Shown: positions 6,888-15,153 of the stretch, piece by piece
Position numbering within the stretch: the first letter of the stretch is position 1
How the letters are laid out: every line of letters begins with the position of its first letter
Assembly (NCBI GenBank): GCA_021802745.1
Contig: JAJZRK010000029.1
Coordinates: 1 to 20,430 of the forward strand
Direction of reading: 5' to 3'
From: a bacterium
GTDB lineage: Bacteria > Gemmatimonadota > Gemmatimonadetes > Gemmatimonadales > Gemmatimonadaceae
Length of the DNA stretch: 20,430 nucleotides
Translations under genes and position numbers: made by a program
The notes under the pieces: model-generated
The model's database searches: none
Seen by the model: the letters and a program-made list of their open reading frames with translations, nothing else
What the model was told of the DNA's origin: nothing

Positions 6888-7517
6888 ATGACACATCCCA
6901 CCCGCAGCCACATCCTCGACGCCGCGGCGAAGATCTTCGCCGAGCACGGTTTCCGCGGCGCCACGACCCGGCTCATCGCCGACGCGGCCGACGTCAATGA
7001 AGTGACGCTCTTCCGCCTGTTCGGCTCCAAGGACGCCCTCCTCGGCGAGGCGATCCGCACCCGTGTCTACGAGCGCGAGGTGTCGCAGCTCCCCGACGTG
7101 CCGGGCGATGCGCGCGCCGAACTGGTGGCGTGGACCACGTCGGAATACCAGCACCTGCTCACCCACCGCTCGTCCATCCGGCAGGGGATGAGCGAGCTGG
7201 TGGAGCGCCCCGAACTCTGCCGCTGCATGGCGCAGGGGCCGCGCGGCGGGTACACGCGACTCCAGCGCTACATCGCGGCGCTTGCGCACGACGGACAATG
7301 CGCCAAGGGCGCCAACGCGGTCAACGCCGCCGCCATGCTCCTCGGCGCGCTCTTCGCCGACGCGATGGGGCGCGACATGATGCCTGACGCACTTCCTCCA
7401 GCCAAGCAGGTCCCTGCGGCCTACGTGGACCTGATGCTCGCCGGCATCGGTTACACTGCGCGGCCGTCCGTCGCGCGCCGCCGCCCTTCACCCCCGCGCG
7501 CCAAGCGCAGCGCCTGA
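6888..7517 (+). CDS. TetR-family transcriptional repressor of the efflux operon
   Basis: This encodes 209 residues. The ATG at 6888 is chosen because the protein then begins MTHPTRSHILDAAAKIF, the usual start of the TetR DNA-binding domain; an upstream in-frame start at 6831 would lie inside the operators. The helix-turn-helix spans about residues 8-53: IFAEHGFRGATTRLIADAAD, then VNEVTLFRLFGSKDAL. The C-terminal ligand domain is helical and ends in a basic tail rich in Arg and Pro (about residues 190-209). TetR proteins bind palindromes as dimers and release them on binding a small molecule, often a pump substrate; the inducer here is unknown. The gene is first in the operon, 16 bases before the TolC-like gene, so the repressor is probably made with the pump it controls. 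Confidence 0.92.
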   Translation: MTHPTRSHILDAAAKIFAEHGFRGATTRLIADAADVNEVTLFRLFGSKDALLGEAIRTRVYEREVSQLPDVPGDARAELVAWTTSEYQHLLTHRSSIRQGMSELVERPELCRCMAQGPRGGYTRLQRYIAALAHDGQCAKGANAVNAAAMLLGALFADAMGRDMMPDALPPAKQVPAAYVDLMLAGIGYTARPSVARRRPSPPRAKRSA

Positions 7518-7533
7518 ACCGCGGGACCTTCAT

Positions 7534-9093
7534 ATGAAAATCCTAATCATGACTCGCATTCCAATGTTCACCCGCGGCATCGCCGGCCTTCTTTTCGCTC
7601 TGGTGCTGCCGGTTGCTGCGCGAGCGCAAGGCGCTAATGCCGTGCCGGCCCAGCTGTCGCTGGCCGACGCACTCAAGCTCGCCGAGCAGCGCAGCGAGGC
7701 CGTGAAGATTGCCGAAGCGGGACTGCGGCGCGCGCAGGGCCAGCGCTACCAGTCACGCGCGCAGTTCTATCCGCAGCTCAACGGCACCGCGGGCTACCAG
7801 CGCACGCTGGAATCGCAGTTCCAGGCGATCAGCAAGAGCGCGGGTAGCTCATCGAGCGGCGGCGACACGGGCGGCGGCTCGGATACGTCGAGCAGCAGCG
7901 GCAGCGACCTGGCCAGCTCGCCGATCGCCAAGATCTTCGCCGCGCCGAGCACGGTGACGCTGGGCCTGCAGTTCAGCCAGAACCTGTTCACCGCCGGCAA
8001 GGTGACTGCTGCGAGCAAGGGGGCCGACGCCGCCGAACGTGCGGCACTTGCTGGTGTCGCCACGGCGCGCGCGCAGCTCGTGATTGACGTGGCGCAGGCG
8101 TACTACAACGCCGTCGCCATGGATCGGATGGCGGCGATTGCCGACAGCGCGCTGGCGCAGGCCGATCGCGCTTTGACTCAGGCGACACTGGCGCGCCAGG
8201 TGGGAACGAGCGCCGAGTTCGACCTGCTGCGCGCGCGGGTGACGCGCGACAACGCGAAGCCGCAGGCCATCCAGGCCCGCGCCGCCCGCGACGTTGCCTA
8301 CATGCACCTGCGGCAGATGCTCGGCCTGTCGCTCGCCGGGCCGTTGACGCTCACGTCGTCGGTGCGCGACGATCTCACCGCCGACCAGGCGATGGCGCAG
8401 ACGGCGAACACCGTGCTCGCCGGGCCGGTGGCGCTGCCGCGCGACAACGCGACCGCCACGCCCGACACGAGCGTGGAGCACCGCGCCGCGGTGCGCCAGG
8501 CGGTGGACGCCCTCGAAGCCCAGCGCTACGCCCTGCGCGCGGCCAACTGGCAGCGCCTGCCGAGCATTCAGCTCAGCAGCACCTATCAGCGTTTCGGCTA
8601 CCCGCGCGACGGCACTTTCCTGCCGAGTTCGTTCGCCCAGTTCTATCCGAACTGGACGGCGACGATGGGATTCAGCTTTCCGATCTGGACGAGCGGGCGG
8701 CTGATGGGCGAGAAGATGGTAGCGCAGGCCAACTACGCCGAGGCGCAGCAGCGCCTGCAGCAGGCACGCGAGGCAGCCGAACTCGACGCCCGCGTGAGCA
8801 TCAACCAGTACGAGCAGGCGCAGGCCACGTATGCGGCAAGTGTCGGCACCGACGAACAGGCGGCCAAGGCGTACGCGATCGCCGAGGTGCGCTACAAGGA
8901 AGGGATCAGCACGCAGCTCGAGCTGGATCAGTCGCGCACGCAGCTGCAGCAGGCGCGCATCAACCGCGTGCTTGCCGCGCGCGACTTCGAACTCGCCCGC
9001 CTGCGCCTCGCCCTGCTTCGTGACCTGCCAATCAGCGACGCCACGAGCGGTGCGTCAGCCAGCGCGCCGAGCACCGGAGGCATGCGCCAATGA
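7534..9093 (+). CDS. TolC-family outer-membrane efflux channel
   Basis: This encodes 519 residues. A signal peptide covers about residues 1-31 (hydrophobic GIAGLLFALVLPVAARA, cut before Q32). Two outer-membrane-efflux repeats follow, at about 40-265 and 300-495. Typical pieces are LSLADALKLAEQRSEAVKIA at the start and YKEGISTQLELDQSRTQL with ARDFELARLRL near the end, all from the coiled-coil barrel helices. A Gly/Ser/Asp-rich insert (about 102-131) sits where a beta-hairpin of the outer-membrane barrel is expected and may be an extended surface loop. Starts at 7549 or 7564 are possible, since MTRIP and MFTRG are in frame. The channel should join the adaptor and permease encoded downstream to form a pump spanning both membranes. 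Its stop codon overlaps an ATG of the next frame, but the adaptor probably starts later, at 9177. Confidence 0.93.
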   Translation: MKILIMTRIPMFTRGIAGLLFALVLPVAARAQGANAVPAQLSLADALKLAEQRSEAVKIAEAGLRRAQGQRYQSRAQFYPQLNGTAGYQRTLESQFQAISKSAGSSSSGGDTGGGSDTSSSSGSDLASSPIAKIFAAPSTVTLGLQFSQNLFTAGKVTAASKGADAAERAALAGVATARAQLVIDVAQAYYNAVAMDRMAAIADSALAQADRALTQATLARQVGTSAEFDLLRARVTRDNAKPQAIQARAARDVAYMHLRQMLGLSLAGPLTLTSSVRDDLTADQAMAQTANTVLAGPVALPRDNATATPDTSVEHRAAVRQAVDALEAQRYALRAANWQRLPSIQLSSTYQRFGYPRDGTFLPSSFAQFYPNWTATMGFSFPIWTSGRLMGEKMVAQANYAEAQQRLQQAREAAELDARVSINQYEQAQATYAASVGTDEQAAKAYAIAEVRYKEGISTQLELDQSRTQLQQARINRVLAARDFELARLRLALLRDLPISDATSGASASAPSTGGMRQ

Positions 9094-9153
9094 CTTCCCC
9101 GCACCCCGCACCACATCCTGCCCCCGCCCCTGCACCACACCCCCTCTCTGCAC
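9094..9153 (+). repeat. C-rich intergenic repeat, copy 1
   Basis: A low-complexity C-rich tract lies between the channel stop and the adaptor start, built from words such as CCCCGCACC and CTGCACCACACCCC. The 17-mer CCCCTGCACCACACCCC (9127-9143) recurs as an exact reverse complement at 13488-13504, after the permease gene. Read as protein from the ATG at 9090 it gives His-Pro-Ala repeats ahead of the lipoprotein signal, which argues it is not translated. Confidence 0.75.
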
Positions 9154-9176
9154 CGTCCTACAACCTGAAGCCGATC

Positions 9177-10277
9177 ATGCCCGCCCGTCATATCCTTCTC
9201 GCCGCTTCGCTCGTCGCCCTCGCCGCCTGCGGCCGCAAGTCCCAGTCCTCGGCGGGCGCCCCAACCGAAGTCTTCGTTGGCCCGGAAGCGGTGGTCGTGG
9301 CCGACGTGACGATGCTCTCCACCGGGCCCGCGCTGAGCGGCACGCTCGCCGCGGAACGCACCGCCGCCATTCGCGCCGAGGTGAACGGGCAGGTGCTGGC
9401 CGTCCTGCACGAGCCCGGCGATCGCGTAGGCGCGAATGAGCCGCTGGCGCGCATTGACGACCGCGCCATCGCCGATGCCTGGCTGGGCGCGCGCAGCGGC
9501 CTGACACAGGCCGAGCTGGCCGCCGATATCGGCAAGCGCGAACTCGAGCGCGCCACGAAACTGAGCGCGGTGGGCGCCATTGCCGATCGCGACCTCGAGA
9601 ACGCGCGCCGCGCCAACCTGGCGGCGCAGGCCCAGCTCGAGGACGCCAAGGCGCGGCTCGCGCAGGCGCAGAAGCTGAAGGACGCCACCGTGGTAAAGGC
9701 ACCGTACGCGGGCGTCGTCGCCGAGCGCACCGTCAACGCGGGCGACGTCGTGGCTCCGGGGGCGCCGCTGTTCACGGTCATTGACCCTGTGACCATGCGC
9801 CTTGAGGCCAATATTCCGGCCTCGCAGCTCGGCGCCGTGCGCGTGGGTGCGCCGGTGACCTTCTCGGTGACAGGTTACCCCGATCGCCACTTCAAGGGAA
9901 CGATCACCAACATTGCGCCCGCCGCCGATGCGACCACGCGCCAGGTGCGGGTGATCGCGCGCATCCCCAACGCGGGCTCCGGGCTGGTGGCCGGGCTGTT
10001 CGCCGAGGGGCGTGTGGCGAGCACGGTGCGCGAGGTGCTCACCGCGCCGCAGACGGCGGTGGACATGCGCGGCATCCGCCCGCTGGTGTCGCGCCTCAAG
10101 GGGGGGAAGGTGGAGCGCGTGGAAGTGACGCTGGGGGCGCGTGACGAAGCCACCGAACGTGTGGAGATCAAGGCCGGCGTGGCGCGCGGCGACACGCTGC
10201 TCGTCGGCGCCGCGCTCGGCATCACCCCGGGGACGCCGCTCAAGGTGAGCGCGCCCTCGGACACCACCAAGCGCTAA
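9177..10277 (+). CDS. RND efflux periplasmic adaptor (membrane fusion protein), lipoprotein
   Basis: This encodes 366 residues from the ATG at 9177. This start is preferred to the overlapping ATG at 9090 because it directly opens a lipoprotein signal, MPARHILLAASLVALAAC, with C18 in lipobox LAAC. The family order is complete. The first lipoyl half is AAIRAEVNGQVLAVLHEPGD (about 63-82), and a helical hairpin spans about 97-165 (LAQAQLEDAKARLAQ-like heptads). The second lipoyl half is VVKAPYAGVVAERTVNAGDV, and a beta-barrel includes PVTFSVTGYPDRHFKGTI. A membrane-proximal domain ends near residue 366. Adaptors of the AcrA/MexA group are lipid-anchored to the inner membrane and bridge the permease to TolC. 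The weak ribosome site (TGAAG) is preceded by the C-rich repeat. The stop lies 12 bases before the permease start, so the two are co-translated. Confidence 0.92.
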   Translation: MPARHILLAASLVALAACGRKSQSSAGAPTEVFVGPEAVVVADVTMLSTGPALSGTLAAERTAAIRAEVNGQVLAVLHEPGDRVGANEPLARIDDRAIADAWLGARSGLTQAELAADIGKRELERATKLSAVGAIADRDLENARRANLAAQAQLEDAKARLAQAQKLKDATVVKAPYAGVVAERTVNAGDVVAPGAPLFTVIDPVTMRLEANIPASQLGAVRVGAPVTFSVTGYPDRHFKGTITNIAPAADATTRQVRVIARIPNAGSGLVAGLFAEGRVASTVREVLTAPQTAVDMRGIRPLVSRLKGGKVERVEVTLGARDEATERVEIKAGVARGDTLLVGAALGITPGTPLKVSAPSDTTKR

Positions 10278-10289
10278 CGAGGCCGACCC

Positions 10290-13200
10290 GTGTTCATTTC
10301 CGATTTCGCAATCAAGCGCCCCATCGTCACCATCGTCTCGATGGTGGCGCTGGTGGTGTTCGGCCTCTTCGCGCTCTGGCAGATCGAGACCGACGAGTTC
10401 CCCGACATCACCCAGCCGATCGTCAACGTCGCCATCGCCTATCCCGGTGCGTCCCCCGACGTGGTGGAGCGCGAGGTGCTCGACCGCGTGGAAGAGGCGG
10501 TGAGCGGCATCAGCGGGGTGGACCGCATCAGCGGCACCGCGCAGGACGGCTTCGCGAACATCACCGTGCAGTTCGTGTTCGAGAAGGACATCCAGCAGGC
10601 GTCGCAGGACATCCGCGACAAGATCTCCACCATTCGCAGCGACCTGCCGGCCGAGATGAAGGAGCCGGTGCTCAGCCGGTTCGACCCGCAGGACCTGCCG
10701 ATCGTGCAGCTCTCGCTCAACTCGACGGTGCTCACCGCGCCGGAGCTGACGCGCATTGCCGACCCGGGAATCACCCGCGAACTGCGCGGCATCAGCGGCG
10801 TGGCCGAGGCGTCGGTGGTAGGGGGCGTGCTGCGCGAACTGACGGTGGAGATCCGCCCCGACGCGATGAAGCAGGCGAACATCAGCATCGGGCAGCTGCT
10901 CGGTGCGCTGCAGCAGCAGAACCTCGCCGTGCCGGTGGGCGCGGTGCGCGGTTCGCTCGAGGATCGCTCCATCCGCCTGAAAGGCAAGCTGGAGACGCCC
11001 GAGGATTTCATGAACCTCGTGGTGGCGCAGCGCAACGGCCGCGCGATCCGGCTGGGCGAAGTGGCGACGGCCAAGGACGGCGTGGCCGAGGCGTCCACGG
11101 CGGCCATCTACAACGGCAAGGATGCCGTGGGCATCCTGGTGAAGAAGGCCAAGGGATACAGCACCACCGAGGTCAGCCAGCAGGTGCTGGCGGCGGTGGA
11201 AGGGATTGCCGCGACCCTGCCGAAGGGGACGACGCTGGACGTCGTGCAGAACAGCGGCGAGCGGGTGGAGCGCAGCGTCACCAACGTCGAGGAAGCGCTC
11301 ATCGAGGGGGCGGCGCTCACCGTGCTCGTCGTCTTCCTCTTCCTGAACTCGTGGCGCTCGACGGTGATCACCGGCCTCGCGCTGCCGGTGTCGGTGCTCG
11401 CGTCGTTCATCGCGGTGTGGGCCTTCGGCTTCACGCTCAACACGATGTCGCTGCTCGGCCTGTCGCTGGCGATCGGCATCCTGATTGACGACGCAATCGT
11501 GGTGCGCGAGAACATCGTGCGCCACATCGAGATGGGGAAAGACCACTTCCGCGCCTCGCACGAGGGGACGAACGAGATCGGCCTCGCCGTGGCGGCGACG
11601 ACGTTCTCGATCGTGGCGGTCTTCGTGCCGATCGCGTTCATGTACGGTATTGCCGGCCAGTGGTTCAAGCCGTTCGCGCTGACCATTGCCTGCGCCGTGC
11701 TCGTGTCGCTGTTCGTGTCGTTCTCGCTCGACCCGATGCTGAGCGCGTACTGGCCCGACCCGCAGACGGAAGCGCACGAGCGGCGCAACCCCATTGCCCG
11801 GGCGCTGGAGCGGTTCAACCGGTGGTTCGACCGGATGGCGACAAAGTACACGACGGTGATCGGCTGGGCGCTCGATCATCGCATGGGGATGGTGGCGATT
11901 GCCACGGCGTCGTTCTTCGGGGCGGTCTGGCTGCAGGCGACGTTCGGCGGCTTCGGTTTCGTGCCGAAGTCCGACCGCTCGGAGCTGATCATGACGGTGC
12001 AGACGCCGCCAGGCTCGAATCTCGAATACACGAAGATGAAAACGGAGGAGGCGGCGCGGCTCGCGCGCAGCCACGGCGACCTGGTGCGCTACACTTTTGC
12101 GACCATCGGCAGCGGCGTGGCGTCCATGGACGCCGGCTCGTCGCTGGGCGCCACCGACATGGGCCAGGTGTACGTGCGCATGACGCCCAAGGCGACGCGC
12201 GAAATTCACCAGGAGACGTTCGGCGAGATGCTGCGCCGCGAGGTGAAGGCGATCGGCGGCGCGAAGGTGGCGGTCTTCACCGGCGGCATGGGCGGCGCCC
12301 GCAAGCAGATCCAGATGGAGATCCGCGGCGACAATGCCAGCGCGCTCGCTGCCGTGGCCGACACCGTGATGAAGCTCGTGAAGACCGTTCCCGGCGCGGT
12401 GGACGTGGACCTCAGCACCAAGGGGCAGAAGCCGGAACTCGAGGTGCAGCTGAACCGCGGGCTCGCCGGTTCGCTCGGTGTCACGGTGGGCCAGGTGGCG
12501 CAGGCGATGCGTCCGGCCTTCGCCGGCATTGACGCCGGCGACTGGGTGGATCCGTCGGGCGAGAACCGCAAGGTGCGCCTGCGCCTGTCGCCCGAGTCAC
12601 GCCGGCGCGCGGCCGACATCGAGCAGCTGCCGCTCTCCGTGGGCGAGCAGTCGCGTTCGGTGACGATGCCGCTGGGCCAGATCGCGACCGTCCAGCAGGG
12701 ACTCGGCCCCGCCGTCATCACGCATCTCAACCGCGACAACGTGGTGGTGGTGCAGGCCAATGCCGAAGGACGCAGCCTCGGCGAGGTCAACGGCGACATC
12801 ACCCGGGCGATGGCCGGTTATGTGCCGCCCCCGGGCGTGTACTTCTCCACCGGCGGTGAGGTCAAGGACCAGCAGGAGGTCTTCGGCCGCGTGCTGGCCG
12901 CGCTGGGGCTCGCCGTCATGCTGATGTACCTGATTCTCGTGATGCAGTTCGGGTCGTTCCTCGAGCCGATCGCCATCCTGATGTCGCTGCCGCTCTCGCT
13001 CATTGGCGTGGTGCTGGCGCTGCTCATCACCGGCGATACGCTGAACATCATGAGCATGATTGGCGTGATCCTGCTGATGGGCATCGTGGCCAAGAACGCC
13101 ATCCTGCTCATTGACTTCGCCAAGTGGGGGCAGGAGCAGGGCATGGACCGCCGGAGCGCCATCATTGAGGCCGGGCGGGTAAGACTGCGGCCGATCATGA

Positions 13201-13454
13201 TGACGACCATGGCGCTCATTGCCGGAATGATACCAGTGGCGCTGGGGCGCGGCGAAGGAGCCGATTTCCGGTCGCCGCTCGGGCGCGCCATCATCGGCGG
13301 CGTCATCACGTCCACGTTCCTCACGCTGCTCGTCATCCCGACGATGTACGAGATCCTCGACGATTTGCGCCGCAAGGTGGTGGGACTGTTCGACATTCCC
13401 AAGCGGCCGCCGACGGATGAGTACATGATTCCGGAGAAGCTGCGAAAGCGGTAA
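10290..13454 (+). CDS. RND-family (HAE1-type) multidrug efflux permease
   Basis: This encodes 1054 residues from a GTG with GAGG at 10279-10282. The length and layout are those of AcrB-type pumps: a start MFISDFAIKRPIVTIVSM, a first large periplasmic loop, transmembrane helices 2-6 with LGLSLAIGILIDDAIVVREN, a second periplasmic loop after about residue 555, and helices 8-12. The proton-relay residues are present: D400 and D401 in helix 4, and K935 in MGIVAKNAILLIDFA in helix 10. This separates it from RND proteins lacking transport activity. HAE1 members export hydrophobic and amphiphilic compounds using the proton gradient. The substrate is not readable here; members of this subgroup are often annotated as drug or solvent pumps. 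It is the last gene of the operon and is followed directly by a G-rich repeat and a strong hairpin terminator. Confidence 0.95.
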   Translation: MFISDFAIKRPIVTIVSMVALVVFGLFALWQIETDEFPDITQPIVNVAIAYPGASPDVVEREVLDRVEEAVSGISGVDRISGTAQDGFANITVQFVFEKDIQQASQDIRDKISTIRSDLPAEMKEPVLSRFDPQDLPIVQLSLNSTVLTAPELTRIADPGITRELRGISGVAEASVVGGVLRELTVEIRPDAMKQANISIGQLLGALQQQNLAVPVGAVRGSLEDRSIRLKGKLETPEDFMNLVVAQRNGRAIRLGEVATAKDGVAEASTAAIYNGKDAVGILVKKAKGYSTTEVSQQVLAAVEGIAATLPKGTTLDVVQNSGERVERSVTNVEEALIEGAALTVLVVFLFLNSWRSTVITGLALPVSVLASFIAVWAFGFTLNTMSLLGLSLAIGILIDDAIVVRENIVRHIEMGKDHFRASHEGTNEIGLAVAATTFSIVAVFVPIAFMYGIAGQWFKPFALTIACAVLVSLFVSFSLDPMLSAYWPDPQTEAHERRNPIARALERFNRWFDRMATKYTTVIGWALDHRMGMVAIATASFFGAVWLQATFGGFGFVPKSDRSELIMTVQTPPGSNLEYTKMKTEEAARLARSHGDLVRYTFATIGSGVASMDAGSSLGATDMGQVYVRMTPKATREIHQETFGEMLRREVKAIGGAKVAVFTGGMGGARKQIQMEIRGDNASALAAVADTVMKLVKTVPGAVDVDLSTKGQKPELEVQLNRGLAGSLGVTVGQVAQAMRPAFAGIDAGDWVDPSGENRKVRLRLSPESRRRAADIEQLPLSVGEQSRSVTMPLGQIATVQQGLGPAVITHLNRDNVVVVQANAEGRSLGEVNGDITRAMAGYVPPPGVYFSTGGEVKDQQEVFGRVLAALGLAVMLMYLILVMQFGSFLEPIAILMSLPLSLIGVVLALLITGDTLNIMSMIGVILLMGIVAKNAILLIDFAKWGQEQGMDRRSAIIEAGRVRLRPIMMTTMALIAGMIPVALGRGEGADFRSPLGRAIIGGVITSTFLTLLVIPTMYEILDDLRRKVVGLFDIPKRPPTDEYMIPEKLRKR

Positions 13455-13510
13455 TGGGGGCGGGGTGTGGTGCGGGGGGCGGGGTGCGGGGTGTGGTGCA
13501 GGGGGAGGGG
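13455..13510 (+). repeat. G-rich intergenic repeat, copy 2, with G-quadruplex potential
   Basis: Immediately after the permease stop are at least six runs of four or more G separated by 1-9 bases, such as GGGGGGCGGGGTGCGGGG. It is the inverted counterpart of the C-rich tract at 9094-9153 (17-mer shared, 13488-13504). On the sense strand and in the mRNA it could fold into G-quadruplexes just before the terminator hairpin; this is inferred from base pattern only. Confidence 0.75.
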
Positions 13511-13514
13511 GTAA

Positions 13515-13546
13515 ACGAAGGGCCGGGAGTTCTCCCGGCCCTTCGT
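13515..13546. terminator. Strong bidirectional hairpin terminator between convergent genes
   Basis: ACGAAGGGCCGGGAG (13515-13529) pairs perfectly with CTCCCGGCCCTTCGT (13532-13546), leaving a two-base gap that would open to a four-base loop. It sits between the permease stop (13454) and the stop of the minus-strand decarboxylase (13565), so it can end transcription from both sides. There is no long T-run on either side. Confidence 0.85.
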
Positions 13547-13564
13547 GTACTTACCACTGCGGCT

Positions 13565-14992
13565 TTAACTCGCGGCGGCCCGCAGCAGGGCCCAGGCTCG
13601 GTCTAGTGTTGCTTCCGTGGTGCGCAGGTTGCCGATGGCCACGCGCAGCACGTACTGGTCGCCGAGCTTGGTGTGCGAAATGAAGACATCGCCGCTCTCG
13701 TTCACGCGCGCCATGATGGCCGCATTGTGGCTGGCGAGCTCCGCCTCGTCGGTCTCGCCCTCGGGCACATGCCGGAAACAGACCGTCGAGAACGGCACGG
13801 GCGCGCAGACCGCCCAGCCATCGCCCTGCGCCTGCACCATGTCGGCGAAGCGCCGCGCGAGCTGGCAGTGATACCGGATGCGCTCGGCGATGCCGTCGGC
13901 GCCGAAGGCGCGCACCACCATCCAGAGCTTGAGCGCGCGGAAGCGGCGGCCGAGCTGGAGGCCGTAGTCCATGTAGTTGAGCGCGTCGTCCCCCTCGGAG
14001 GTGGTCAGGTACTCGGGGACGAGTGAGAAGGCGCGCCGCAGCACCGTCGGCTGCCGCGTGAAGAGCACCGAGCAGTCCATGGGGGTGAACAGCCACTTGT
14101 GCGGGTTCACCACCAGCGAGTCGGCACGGTCGAGGCCGGCGAAGAGCGGACGCATCTCGGGTACCGACATCGCCGAGCCGCCATAGGCGCCGTCCACGTG
14201 CAGCCAGAGGCTCTCGCGCTGGCAGATGGTGGCGATGTCGTCTATGGGATCCACGCTGGTCATGCTGGTGGTGCCGGCGGTAGCCACCACGGCCAAGGGA
14301 CGATAGCCCAGCGCCCGGTCGGCCTGGATGGCGCGGGCGAGCATCTCGGGGCGCATGCGGAAGCTCGCGTCGCTGGCCACGTGCACCACGTTCTCGAGGC
14401 CGAGGCCGAGTGTCATGGCCGCCTTGTCCACCGACGAGTGCGCATGCTCGCTGCAGTAGACGCGCAGGCGCGGCAAGTCGGCGCGGCCGGCCATCCCGCG
14501 CTGGCGGATGCCGAGGGCCGGGTCGCGCTCGCGCGCCGCGGCGAGCGCGTACATGGTGGAAATGGACGCCGTATCGGTGATCATCCCGAACCAGCCGTCG
14601 CCCATGCCGAAGAGCTGGCGCAGCCAGTCGGTGACGACCTGCTCGAGCTCGGTGGCCGCCGGCGAGGTGCGCCACAGCATGCCGTTGAGGTTGAGCGCGG
14701 CGGCGACCATTTCGCCGAGGATGCCCGGCACCGAGGCCGTGTTGGCGAAGTAGGCGAGGAAGCCGGGGTGGTTCCAGTGCGTGGCGCCCGGCATGATGAC
14801 GCGGTCAATGTCGGCGATGATGTCGTCGAGCGACTCGGCGGCGGCGGGCGGCGACTTCGGGAGCTGGGCGCGGATGGCGCCCGGCTTCACGCTCGGCAGC
14901 ACGTCGTATTCGCCGACATCGCGCAGGTACGTGGCGATCCAGTCGGCGAGGCGGTGAGCGGAGCGAGCGTAGGTGTCGGGGGAAAGATCCAT
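13565..14992 (-). CDS. Group II PLP-dependent aromatic-L-amino-acid decarboxylase
   Basis: This encodes 475 residues on the minus strand. The start at 14992 gives MDLSPDTYARSAHRLADWI, the usual beginning of this family; the in-frame extension to 15085 is built from repeat sequence. Fold-type I PLP features are all present: H185 in AHSSVDKA stacks over the cofactor, D267 in LHVDGAYGG binds the pyridine nitrogen, and K299 in NPHKW forms the Schiff base. The mobile catalytic loop keeps Tyr (Y328 in VPEYLTT). With H185 this points to decarboxylation rather than aldehyde synthesis, since aldehyde synthases lose one of these residues. HWNHPGFLAYFANTASVPGI forms the substrate-side loop of the family. 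Likely products are tryptamine, phenethylamine, tyramine or dopamine; the exact substrate cannot be told. No amino-acid/amine exchanger is adjacent, so an acid-resistance role is not supported. Confidence 0.9.
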   Translation of the reverse strand: MDLSPDTYARSAHRLADWIATYLRDVGEYDVLPSVKPGAIRAQLPKSPPAAAESLDDIIADIDRVIMPGATHWNHPGFLAYFANTASVPGILGEMVAAALNLNGMLWRTSPAATELEQVVTDWLRQLFGMGDGWFGMITDTASISTMYALAAARERDPALGIRQRGMAGRADLPRLRVYCSEHAHSSVDKAAMTLGLGLENVVHVASDASFRMRPEMLARAIQADRALGYRPLAVVATAGTTSMTSVDPIDDIATICQRESLWLHVDGAYGGSAMSVPEMRPLFAGLDRADSLVVNPHKWLFTPMDCSVLFTRQPTVLRRAFSLVPEYLTTSEGDDALNYMDYGLQLGRRFRALKLWMVVRAFGADGIAERIRYHCQLARRFADMVQAQGDGWAVCAPVPFSTVCFRHVPEGETDEAELASHNAAIMARVNESGDVFISHTKLGDQYVLRVAIGNLRTTEATLDRAWALLRAAAS

Positions 14993-14994
14993 AT

Positions 14995-15153
14995 GGAGAA
15001 AGACAACAGAGAGACAACAGAGAAACAACAGAGAGACAACAGAGAGATAGCAGATTTGATGATTGGGCGCAGGGTGCGATGGCAAATGGCCCGAGATGGC
15101 AGTATGTCTGTTGTATCTCTGTTGTCTGTCTGTCTTCTCTCTTTTGTTTCTCC
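14995..15153. repeat. Inverted pair of 11-bp tandem repeats between divergent genes
   Basis: The left arm (about 14995-15055) holds five 11-base units: AGACAACAGAG at 15001-15011 and 15012-15022, AAACAACAGAG at 15023-15033, AGACAACAGAG at 15034-15044, and a degenerate AGATAGCAGAT at 15045-15055. The right arm (about 15107-15153) carries the complementary units, TCTGTTGTATC and TCTGTTGTCTG followed by degraded copies. About 51 bases separate the arms. The element fills most of the 167 bases between the start codons at 14992 (minus) and 15160 (plus). Both genes therefore have CU-rich leaders ending in TTTCTCC close to ATG, with no purine-rich ribosome site. The same family recurs after 20320. 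Confidence 0.9.

Noticed and set aside
9090..9176. Start of the adaptor at the ATG overlapping the channel stop codon
   Set aside because: It would put 29 residues of His-Pro-Ala repeat in front of a perfect lipoprotein signal; the stretch is the C-rich intergenic repeat.
8928..12209. A 1093-residue open frame on the minus strand across the adaptor and permease genes
   Set aside because: It is antisense to well-recognised efflux genes, is dominated by Arg, His, Ala and Gly, and shows no domain. Long antisense frames are expected from GC-rich codon use.
14995..15055. CRISPR array
   Set aside because: Units are 11 bases and abut each other with no unique spacers, and no cas genes are present.
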